The position numbers were made by a program, and so were the translations under genes. Below, piece after piece: positions 48,741 to 55,803 of a DNA stretch of 64,000 nucleotides (its first letter is position 1; each line of letters begins with the position of its first letter). The DNA lies in the NCBI RefSeq assembly GCF_900107135.1, contig NZ_FNOV01000005.1, positions 140,856 to 204,855 of the forward strand, given 5' to 3'. This stretch comes from Hymenobacter psychrophilus. Its GTDB lineage: Bacteria > Bacteroidota > Bacteroidia > Cytophagales > Hymenobacteraceae. Under the pieces are notes generated by a model. The model saw only the letters and a list, made by a program, of their open reading frames with translations. It searched no databases and had not been told where the DNA came from.

Positions 48741-50588
48741 ATGGCCCGAAGTGGAATGAATAGTAGTGGCAGCGACCTGGCAACGGCCGAGCTGCCCAAG
48801 GCAAAAGTGAACAAGGAGTCGCTCAAGCGCAGCCTGCGGATTTTCCGTTACATGCTGCCCTACAAGGCGAAATTCATCGTGGGCCTGCTGATGCTGTTGC
48901 TGAGTAGCAGCACGTTTATGGCCTTTCCGTGGCTGGCTGGCAAGCTGATTGGGGCCGCCAACCACGAGCCGCTGGTGCTGGGCAACGGCTGGGTGCTGGG
49001 TATCAACCAGATTGCGCTGCTGCTGTTCGGCATCATCGTGTTTCAGGGATTTTTCTCGTTCGGACGCATCTGGTTTTTCACGCAGGTGAGCGAGTTTACG
49101 GTGCGCGACATCCGGCGGGCGCTCTACGGCAAGTTTGTGCAGCTACCCATTCCCTACTTCGAGCAAAACCGCGTGGGTGCCATTACCTCGCGCATCACCT
49201 CCGATGTAGCCCAGATTCAGGACACGTTTTCGCTGACCCTGGCCGAGCTGTTCCGGCAGATTTCCACCATGCTCATCGGCATCACGGCCATCATGCTGGT
49301 GTCGGTGAAACTCTCGCTGTTTATGCTGCTCACGTTTCCGCCCATCATTCTGGTGGCGGGCCTGTTTGGGCGCAAAATCCGGGTGCTGGCCCGCGAAACC
49401 CAGCAGGAGCTGGCCAACACCAACACCATCGTCGAGGAAACGCTGCAGGCCATCAACTCGGTGAAGGCTTTCACCAACGAGCGGTTTGAAACCAACCGCT
49501 ACGGCACGGCCCTCGATCGGGTGGTGCGCACGGCCCTGCGCAGCAACCTGTACCGCGGCGGCTTCGTGTCGTTCATCATCATCGGCCTCACCGGCGGCAT
49601 CATCCTCATTCTGTGGCGGGCGGCCACGCTGGTGTATAACCCCGGCCCCGACCACCTCGAAGTGGGCCAGCTCCTCACCTTTCTGCTCTACACGGCCTTC
49701 ATCGGGGCCTCCATTGCGGGTTTGGGTGAGATGTACGGCAAGGTGCAGAGCACGCTAGGCGCTTCGGAGCGCATCCTTGAAATTCTGGATGAAGCCCCGG
49801 AGCCCACCCACCACGAGCCCGCCACCGGCATCGTACCCATCAGCATCGAGGGCGACATCCGCTACGAGCATGTGGCCTTCCGCTACCCCACCCGCCCCGA
49901 TGTGCCCGTGCTCACCGACATCGACTTCCACATTGGCGCAGGCGAGAAAATTGCCCTCGTGGGCCCCAGCGGCGCCGGCAAAAGCACTATTGCCGGCCTG
50001 CTGATGCAGTTCTACCCGCTAAGCGGCGGCAGCATCACCATCGACGGCCACCCGGTAGCCGACTACGACCTGACGGCCCTGCGCCGCCAGATTGGTATTG
50101 TGCCCCAGGAAACCCTGCTGTTCGGTGGCTCCATCCGCGAAAACATTGCCTACGGCCGCCCCGGCGCCACCGACGCCGAAATCATCGAGGCCGCCGAGCG
50201 GGCCAACGCCTACCGCTTCATCCAGGGCTTCCCCGAGGGCCTCGATACGCTGGTGGGCGAGCGGGGAATCAAGCTTTCAGGCGGGCAGCGCCAGCGCGTG
50301 GCCATTGCCCGCGCCATCCTGAAAAACCCCGCCATCCTCATCCTCGACGAAGCCACTTCCTCGCTCGACTCGGAAAGCGAAATGCTGGTGCAGGGCGCCA
50401 TGGACGAGCTGATGCAGAACCGCACCAGCATCATCATCGCCCACCGCCTGAGCACGATTCGGAAAGTGGATAAAATCCTGGTTATCGACGGCGGCCGCAT
50501 CGTGGAACAAGGCACCCACGACGAGCTGAGCGAGCGGGAAGGCGGCCTCTACGCCAATCTGCTCCGCCTGCAGTTCGAGCTGACGTAA
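48741..50588 (+). CDS. ABC exporter, permease-ATPase half transporter
   Basis: 615 residues: membrane domain with six helices to about 320, then an ATPase domain. Walker A GPSGAGKST (about 408), signature LSGGQRQRVAIARAIL (about 511), Walker B and D-loop ILILDEATSSLDSES (about 533), H-loop AHRLSTIRKVD. The order is that of ABCB-type lipid or multidrug exporters acting as homodimers (MsbA-, ABCB10-like). Substrate unknown. N-terminal 30 residues are polar and cytoplasmic. Solo gene. Confidence 0.93.
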   Translation: MARSGMNSSGSDLATAELPKAKVNKESLKRSLRIFRYMLPYKAKFIVGLLMLLLSSSTFMAFPWLAGKLIGAANHEPLVLGNGWVLGINQIALLLFGIIVFQGFFSFGRIWFFTQVSEFTVRDIRRALYGKFVQLPIPYFEQNRVGAITSRITSDVAQIQDTFSLTLAELFRQISTMLIGITAIMLVSVKLSLFMLLTFPPIILVAGLFGRKIRVLARETQQELANTNTIVEETLQAINSVKAFTNERFETNRYGTALDRVVRTALRSNLYRGGFVSFIIIGLTGGIILILWRAATLVYNPGPDHLEVGQLLTFLLYTAFIGASIAGLGEMYGKVQSTLGASERILEILDEAPEPTHHEPATGIVPISIEGDIRYEHVAFRYPTRPDVPVLTDIDFHIGAGEKIALVGPSGAGKSTIAGLLMQFYPLSGGSITIDGHPVADYDLTALRRQIGIVPQETLLFGGSIRENIAYGRPGATDAEIIEAAERANAYRFIQGFPEGLDTLVGERGIKLSGGQRQRVAIARAILKNPAILILDEATSSLDSESEMLVQGAMDELMQNRTSIIIAHRLSTIRKVDKILVIDGGRIVEQGTHDELSEREGGLYANLLRLQFELT

Positions 50589-50660
50589 TCGAAGGCCCTG
50601 TTTTCGGTTACCCGGTTTATATTCGCTGATTAGAATTATCCAATCAGCGTTTACGAGATT

Positions 50661-51221
50661 ATGGCTGATATATCAAAGGCGCCTGTTCTGCTGATTCCGG
50701 CCACGCCGCCCACGTTTGCCGAATACCAGCTGATTCACCAGACCCAGGAGCGGCAGCGGCACCCCAACCCCGGGGCAACGCGACCCGTTACGTCTGACCC
50801 ATGGCCGAACTGGATAAAAGGCGCCTTGATTTTGGCGGGGTCGTTTGGGGTTTCTTTTGCAACGGGCGGTGGGTTGGGTTTTATGCTGTTTGGTGTCGTG
50901 CTGGTTGGCTTTGGCTTGCTGCATCAACTCTGGGAGTACCGGCGGGCTTTTCGGCAGCAGCAGGCGCGGCCGCAACCCGAGGCACTGGAGTTCTCGGATG
51001 CGGGCCTCCGATTGCACTACCCGTTGGGCACCGTCTTTCACTGCTGGGATTCGCTCTACCGGGTGCGCGAAATCGGCGACTGGCTGCTGCTTTACCCCGA
51101 TACGGAGTTTTGCTACTACCTCCACCTCAAACGGCTGCCCGAACCGCTAACTGCCGCCGATGTACGGGCCGTAGTGCGGGGGCATAACATGCGGGCCGAT
51201 AAGGCTATTTTTGCAGTTTAG
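50661..51221 (+). CDS. YcxB-like membrane protein
   Basis: 186 residues. Two membrane helices in the middle (about 52-70 and 73-90, WIKGALILAGSFGVSFATGG and FMLFGVVLVGFGLLHQLW) and a C-terminal soluble domain with LEFSDAGLRLHYPLGTVFHCWDSLYRVREIG, shortened here to residues 115-145, and LLLYPDTEFCYYLHLKRLPEPLTAADV. The fold and motif WLLLYP-YYL-RL match the YcxB-like family of unknown function. A paralogue follows 54 bases downstream. Confidence 0.6.
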   Translation: MADISKAPVLLIPATPPTFAEYQLIHQTQERQRHPNPGATRPVTSDPWPNWIKGALILAGSFGVSFATGGGLGFMLFGVVLVGFGLLHQLWEYRRAFRQQQARPQPEALEFSDAGLRLHYPLGTVFHCWDSLYRVREIGDWLLLYPDTEFCYYLHLKRLPEPLTAADVRAVVRGHNMRADKAIFAV

Positions 51222-51275
51222 GCCAGCCTGCTTTGGTACCTAGTTAGACCTGAGGCAGTTTCCTACCCTGCTTCT

Positions 51276-51809
51276 ATGATTGATCCGCCCTACCACCTGC
51301 CCGCCGTGCGCCTTTCGGCCGATGATTACGTAGCTGTGAACTTCCGGCTGTGGCGGGCGCGGCCGGCCACGCGCCGCCTGCACTGGCTGCTGGGCACGGC
51401 CATAGGGCTACTGACGATTGGCGTGGGACTCGATGTGTGGCAAAACGGCCAGCTCCAACGGACCTCCAGCTTTATTTTTTTGGGCGTGGCAGTGCTGTAT
51501 GGAGTTTCCCGTTTCGGGCTGGTACGCTACCAGCTGCGGCGCGGCTACGCCCGCAACGCCACGTTGCAGCAGCCCATCGACTTCATTCTGACTACCACTG
51601 AAGTCATTGGCCAAAGTCAGCAAGGCAAGTTCTCGGGGCCCTGGACCACCATGCAACGGGCCGTATGGGTGGGCCCCGACTGGCTGCTGCTCTACCCCAC
51701 CGAAGCTGCCTGCTACTACCTGGATATGCGCCGCCTGCAGGCCCCCGCCACCCGCGTCGATGTGACCCGACTGCTGGCGCGCCACCAGATTCGGCAGCAG
51801 CAGACCTAA
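51276..51809 (+). CDS. YcxB-like membrane protein, paralogue
   Basis: 177 residues, same plan as the preceding gene: two helices (about 35-55 and 62-80), then a soluble C-terminal domain with WLLLYPTEAACYYLDMRRLQ aligning to LLLYPDTEFCYYLHLKRLP of the neighbour. Sequence identity outside the C-terminal segment is low. Neither protein has a catalytic motif; function unknown. Probable two-gene unit by duplication. Confidence 0.6.
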   Translation: MIDPPYHLPAVRLSADDYVAVNFRLWRARPATRRLHWLLGTAIGLLTIGVGLDVWQNGQLQRTSSFIFLGVAVLYGVSRFGLVRYQLRRGYARNATLQQPIDFILTTTEVIGQSQQGKFSGPWTTMQRAVWVGPDWLLLYPTEAACYYLDMRRLQAPATRVDVTRLLARHQIRQQQT

Positions 51810-51941
51810 AGCCAGCGGCGAGAACAACGTTCAACAGTTGAACTTCCGACCCGGTATGGGGTTGGCTGAGCGAGCGAACGAGTTTGGTTTGCTTATTTTT
51901 ACCTGGAAACTCCCTTCACCTTCATCCAATTCCTGCTTCGT

Positions 51942-52847
51942 ATGGCATTCTCCACCTCCCGCCCTTCCACCGCCCGCATCCCCGGCGCTACCTTGGTACT
52001 TACCGGCCTGCTACTCGGTGGCGGTGCGGCTCAGGCCCAGATCAGCACGCCCCAGCCCAGCCCCAAAAGCACGGTTATGCAGCGCGTGGGCCTCACCGAC
52101 GTAACGGTTACTTATTTCCGGCCCGGTCTGCGCAGCCGCATGGGCTTCGGCGACGCCAGCAGCAAGGCCATCGTAAACTACGGCCAGCGCTGGCGCACGG
52201 GCGCCAACAACTCCACGCTCATCAAATTTGCCGACGATGTGATGGTGGAAGGTCAGAAGGTGGCCGCCGGCGAGTATGGCCTCTACACCATTCCCGGTGC
52301 TACCGAGTGGACCGTGGTACTCAACAAGAACACCAAGATGGGGGCCAACGTGGATGGCTTCAAAGACGACGAAAACATTGCCAGCTTCAAAGTGAAACCC
52401 ACGAAGCTGGGTGAGAAGGTGGAAACCTTTACCATCGACTTCACCGACCTGACCCCCGCCACCGCCAACGTGGCCATAATGTGGGACCAGACAGCCGTTA
52501 AGTTCAAACTCATGGCCGATGTGGAGCCTAAAGTAATGGCCCAAATCAGCGAGAAAGTGACGAAAAACGCCAGCCCCACCAGCGGCGACCTGGCCGCCGC
52601 CGCCGTCTACTACCTCGACAACGACAAGGACATGAAGCAGGCCCTGACCTGGATGCAGCAGGCCAACGCCAAAGACCCCAAGTTCTGGAATGTGCTCACG
52701 GAGGCCAAAATCCGCATGAAGATGAAGGACTACAAGGGCGCCATCACGGCGGCCGAGATGTCGAAAAAGCTGGCCACCGAAGCCAAGAACATGGACTACG
52801 TGAAGATGAACGATGAGCTGATTATGGAAGCCAAGAAAGGGAAGTAA
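51942..52847 (+). CDS. DUF2911-domain secreted protein
   Basis: 301 residues. Signal peptide about residues 1-33 (ends GGGAAQAQ). DUF2911 domain: TVTYFRPGLRSRMGFG, QRWRTGANNSTLIKFADDV, AAGEYGLYTIPGATEWTVVLNKN, then VEPKVMAQISEKV. C-terminal TPR-like repeat (LAAAAVYYLDNDKDMKQALTWMQQAN, here residues 213-238; VLTEAKIRMKMKDYKGAI). In Bacteroidota DUF2911 proteins are secreted and have unknown function. A terminator hairpin follows at 52870. Confidence 0.85.
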   Translation: MAFSTSRPSTARIPGATLVLTGLLLGGGAAQAQISTPQPSPKSTVMQRVGLTDVTVTYFRPGLRSRMGFGDASSKAIVNYGQRWRTGANNSTLIKFADDVMVEGQKVAAGEYGLYTIPGATEWTVVLNKNTKMGANVDGFKDDENIASFKVKPTKLGEKVETFTIDFTDLTPATANVAIMWDQTAVKFKLMADVEPKVMAQISEKVTKNASPTSGDLAAAAVYYLDNDKDMKQALTWMQQANAKDPKFWNVLTEAKIRMKMKDYKGAITAAEMSKKLATEAKNMDYVKMNDELIMEAKKGK

Positions 52848-52869
52848 TTTTGAGCTGTTAGCTTATAAA

Positions 52870-52903
52870 AACGCGCCCGGTTCCTATTGGAGCCGGGCGC
52901 GTT
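52870..52903 (+). terminator. Hairpin terminator after DUF2911 gene
   Basis: AACGCGCCCGG (52870-52880) pairs with CCGGGCGCGTT (52893-52903) around a 12-base loop, with A-rich sequence before and TTGTTGTT after. Confidence 0.8.
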
Positions 52904-52920
52904 GTTGTTCGTACCCCTCA

Positions 52921-53121
52921 CGTTGCGCCTCACCCCCTAGCCCCCTCTCCGAAAAAGGAGAGGGGGGGGGACTAGATTATAATTTCTAGTCTGATTGTGA
53001 CTGCTTTAGCTATAAAAACTAAGAGCTAGTTCCCCCTCTCCTTTTTCGGAGAGGGGGCTAGGAGGTGAGGCGCGACGTTGAACATCGAGCTAACAGCTAT
53101 CAGCTTTTAGCTAACAGCTTA
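52921..53121. repeat. Large inverted repeat of the CACCCCCTAGCCCCC family plus heptamers
   Basis: Outer arms CGTTGCGCCTCAC (52921-52933) and its near-complement at 53065-53077; inside, each half holds CCCCCTAGCCCCCTCTCC and GGAGAGGGGG, so each half also folds on itself. A related short copy lies at 55745-55786. To the right, AGCTGTT/AGCTAAA heptamers run from about 53086 across the stop codon of the convergent symporter gene, encoding its last residues. Confidence 0.8.
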
Positions 53122-54785
53122 AACCCAGCGCAGCCCGCCACTACCATGGCGCAGCCGATGATGTTGAACCAGAGGTAGCCGATGTCGGTAGTGAAGAACA
53201 GGCCGGCCACTACAATCTGGGCCACGACGGCGGCCCAGAATACGGTGCGGCCGTTGATGGATTTCATGAAGAAAGCCACCATGAAAATGCCCAGAATAGT
53301 GCCGTAGAAGAACGAGCCGAGGATGTTGACGGCCTGAATCAGGTTTTCGAGGCGGGCGGCGAAGGTGGCGAAGGCAATTCCGAGCACCCCCCAGACCGCC
53401 GCCGCCCAGCGCGACACGGCCACGTAGTGGGCCTCCGAGCGGCCCGGCCGACGCGGCTTGTACAAATCGACTAGAGTGGTGGACGACAGGGCGTTGAGGC
53501 CGGCGGCGGCCGAGCCCATGGCGGCGCTCAGCACCACGGCTACCAGCAACCCCACCAGGCCCTGGGGCAGATAGTTGAGCACGAAGGTCAGGAACACGTA
53601 GTCGGTGTCCTTGGCTTCGACTGAGGGTACGGCCTGCTTCATTAGCTTCTGGGCCTGCTCGCGCAGCCCCAGGTTGGCAGCCTGCACGGTTTGCAGACGC
53701 GTTTCGGCGGCGGCTACGGTGGCGGGGTCATCGGTTTTGAGGGCCGCTACCAGCTCGCCGGTGGCCTGGGCGCGGGCCTTGAACAGCGTGGCGTGGCTGC
53801 GCTCCAGGCCCCGCAGCTGGGGGCCGTACTGCTCGGAGTGGGCCACCTGCAGGTACACCGGCCGGTTGAAGGTGAGCGGGGCCGGGTTGAACTGGTAGAA
53901 CACGAACAGCAGCACGCCCAGCAGCAGAATCCCGAACTGCATCGGAATCTTGAGCAAGCCGTTCATCAGCAGCCCCAGGCGGCTTTCGGTCAGGTCGCGG
54001 CCGGCCAGGTAGCGCTGCACCTGGCTCTGGTCGGTGCCGAAGTACGAGAGGGCCAGAAACAGGCCGCCGGTAATGCCCGACCAGAAGTTGTAGCGGTCGT
54101 TGGGGTCGAAGTGGAAGTCAATCAGGTTGAGCTTGCCCTGGGAGCCAGCTACGCGCATGGCATCGGTAAAGCCCACGCCCTCGGGCAGGTAGTGCACCAG
54201 CAGGTAGCCGGCAATCACCATCCCCGTGAAAATAACGGCTACCTGGGCCTGCTGGGTTACGGCCACCGCCTTGGTACCGCCGCTCACGGTGTAGCCAATC
54301 ATCAGCCCGCCAATCAGCCAGACGGTGAGGTGGATATTCCAGCCCAGAATGGCCGATAGCACCAGCGCCGGCGCATACAGCGAGAGGCCGTTGCTGAGGC
54401 CCCGCTGCACCAGAAACAGCAGCGCCGTGAAGGTGCGGGTGCGCCTGTCGAACCGGCCTTCCAGGTACTCGTAGGCCGTATACACCTGCAACCGGTGGTA
54501 GATGGGCACGGCAAACACCGCTATCAGCACCATGGCCACCGGCAGGCCCAGGTAGAACTGGATGAAGCGCATGCCATCGTCGTAGGCCTGGCCAGGGGTG
54601 CTGATGAAGGTGATGGCCGAGGCCTGGGTGGCCATGATGCTCAGGCCCACCGCCCACCACGAAGCCGAGCGCCCGCCGAGCAGGTAATCGTCGAGCGAGG
54701 CGCCGGCGCGGCGGGTGCGCCAAGTGCCGTAGCCCACAATAAACAGCAGCGTGCCGCCCAGAATCAGCCAGTCGAGCGCGCTCAT
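53100..54785 (-). CDS. Sodium:solute symporter (SSS family)
   Basis: 561 residues, about 14 membrane helices. SSS hallmarks: RRAGASLDDYLLGGRSASWW, LSIMATQASAITFISTPGQAY with the Na+-site region, KAVAVTQQAQVAVIFTG, and AAMGSAAAGLNALSSTTLVDLY (NALSS-type SSS signature). A coiled hydrophilic insert (about 305-385) lies between helices, unlike the plain 490-residue SSS upstream. The ATG overlaps the TGA of a 44-residue membrane ORF (ATGA), so the two are translationally coupled. The last residues LLAKS are encoded in a heptamer array. Confidence 0.9.
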   Translation of the reverse strand: MSALDWLILGGTLLFIVGYGTWRTRRAGASLDDYLLGGRSASWWAVGLSIMATQASAITFISTPGQAYDDGMRFIQFYLGLPVAMVLIAVFAVPIYHRLQVYTAYEYLEGRFDRRTRTFTALLFLVQRGLSNGLSLYAPALVLSAILGWNIHLTVWLIGGLMIGYTVSGGTKAVAVTQQAQVAVIFTGMVIAGYLLVHYLPEGVGFTDAMRVAGSQGKLNLIDFHFDPNDRYNFWSGITGGLFLALSYFGTDQSQVQRYLAGRDLTESRLGLLMNGLLKIPMQFGILLLGVLLFVFYQFNPAPLTFNRPVYLQVAHSEQYGPQLRGLERSHATLFKARAQATGELVAALKTDDPATVAAAETRLQTVQAANLGLREQAQKLMKQAVPSVEAKDTDYVFLTFVLNYLPQGLVGLLVAVVLSAAMGSAAAGLNALSSTTLVDLYKPRRPGRSEAHYVAVSRWAAAVWGVLGIAFATFAARLENLIQAVNILGSFFYGTILGIFMVAFFMKSINGRTVFWAAVVAQIVVAGLFFTTDIGYLWFNIIGCAMVVAGCAGFKLLAKS

Positions 54786-54916
54786 GCAAACAGCTGGGTC
54801 AGGTACACGAATAAGCCGATTTCAGCTCCCAGCGCCCCCAGCACCAGCCAGTACCAGGCCCGCCACGAAGGCAGCAGCGGCGGTTTGTTGTCGGGTTCAG
54901 TTGCTGAGACGGACAC
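54782..54916 (-). CDS. 44-residue single-helix membrane protein, partner of symporter
   Basis: A GTG start at 54916 opens a 44-codon frame ending in TGA at 54782-54784, overlapping the symporter ATG by four bases. The N-terminal half is hydrophilic (SVSATEPDNKPPLLPSWR), the rest a single transmembrane helix (AWYWLVLGALGAEIGLFVYL). The frame has the codon usage of the region (third-position C/G) and the ATGA overlap indicates translational coupling. It probably is a small accessory subunit of the SSS transporter, as known for other members with a short single-span partner; the exact subtype is inference. A TATCTTTCG -7-like sequence lies about 28 bases upstream. Confidence 0.75.
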   Translation of the reverse strand: MSVSATEPDNKPPLLPSWRAWYWLVLGALGAEIGLFVYLTQLFA

Positions 54917-54961
54917 GGGTGCGGGATTGTAAACTGGCAAAGTCGAAAGATAGGTGAAACC

Positions 54962-55064
54962 CCTGTCATCCTGAGCGGAGCGAAGGACCTTATCACGATA
55001 GGATAAGTGAAGTTTTGTCTTGTGCTGACGTGATAAGGTCCTTCGCTCCGCTCAGGATGACAGG
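54962..55064. repeat. Long palindrome, GTCATCCTGAGCGGAGCG family
   Basis: Perfect 36-base arms (54962-54997 and 55029-55064) around a 31-base loop. The right arm overlaps the last codons of the PAP2 gene (stop at 55052-55054), supplying its TGA. The loop differs from copies A and B. Confidence 0.92.
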
Positions 55065-55711
55065 AGGTTGTTGCTCCCCGCAACCAGCTTCGGTCGCAGC
55101 CACCACGTGGCAAGTTCAAACGCGCAGGTTAGTAGCAGACCCAGCGCCGCGCCGGCCACTACGTCGCTTAGCCAGTGAAACTCCAGCACCACCCGGCCCA
55201 AGCACACCAGCCCCAGCCACGTCAGCAGCCAGGGCCGCGCCTTCGGAAACCGGAGGGCCCAGGGCAGCAGCAGGCCCGCCGCAACGGCCGCGTGGTTCGA
55301 GGGAAAGGAGTCTAACTGACCTTCCGCTTGCCAGAAACCCGCATCCGATACCAGCTCCCCGAGCACCGTCAGCGGGCGGGGCCGGTGGAAGTACATCTTC
55401 AGCATGTTCACGATTCCCTGACTGGCTATCAGCGTCAGCAAAGCCACCAGCCATATGGTGCTGTGGGGCCAGCGCCGCCAGCGCGCAACGCTGAAAAGCA
55501 GCAGCAGTGCCGGCCACACCACCAGAGGCCAGAACACGCTCATCAACCCATCGTGCAGACGCATAAAACTCAGAAAGAACGGCTGTAATGGCGCACCGTA
55601 GTCATGCTGCAGCTTAGCCAACGGTACATCCATCCCGACAATCAGGAGAAGAATAACCGGCACAGAAAGCAACGCCACCAGCAGCAGACGCAGATAGAAA
55701 TGGAAGCTCAT
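55052..55711 (-). CDS. PAP2-like membrane phosphatase, divergent
   Basis: 219 residues from the ATG at 55711 (MSFHFYLRLLLVALLSVPVI). Six hydrophobic segments. Motif 1 KMYFHRPRPLTV and motif 2 FPSNHAAVAAG (catalytic base His kept, usual G of SGH replaced by N), and motif 3 GRVVLEFHWLSDVVAG (nucleophile His kept). Third PAP2 gene in the window and the most divergent. The last codons (Leu-Ser-Ser-stop) come from the palindrome arm, which suggests an altered C-terminus relative to ancestral sequence. Confidence 0.82.
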   Translation of the reverse strand: MSFHFYLRLLLVALLSVPVILLLIVGMDVPLAKLQHDYGAPLQPFFLSFMRLHDGLMSVFWPLVVWPALLLLFSVARWRRWPHSTIWLVALLTLIASQGIVNMLKMYFHRPRPLTVLGELVSDAGFWQAEGQLDSFPSNHAAVAAGLLLPWALRFPKARPWLLTWLGLVCLGRVVLEFHWLSDVVAGAALGLLLTCAFELATWWLRPKLVAGSNNLLSS

Positions 55712-55744
55712 AACGGACGAAAGATCAAAAAACCACTGTCGTCT

Positions 55745-55786
55745 GGCCCCCCCTCTCCCGGAGGAGAGGGGGCCGGGGGGTGAGGT
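55745..55786. repeat. Short copy of the CACCCCCTAGCCCCC family
   Basis: GGCCCCCCCTCTCC pairs with GGAGAGGGGGCC, then GGGGGGTGAGGTG. Sequence matches one half of the 52921-53077 element. Sits between the PAP2 start and the PIG-L stop. Confidence 0.6.
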
Positions 55787-55803
55787 GCCCCGCCAGCACG
55801 AAG

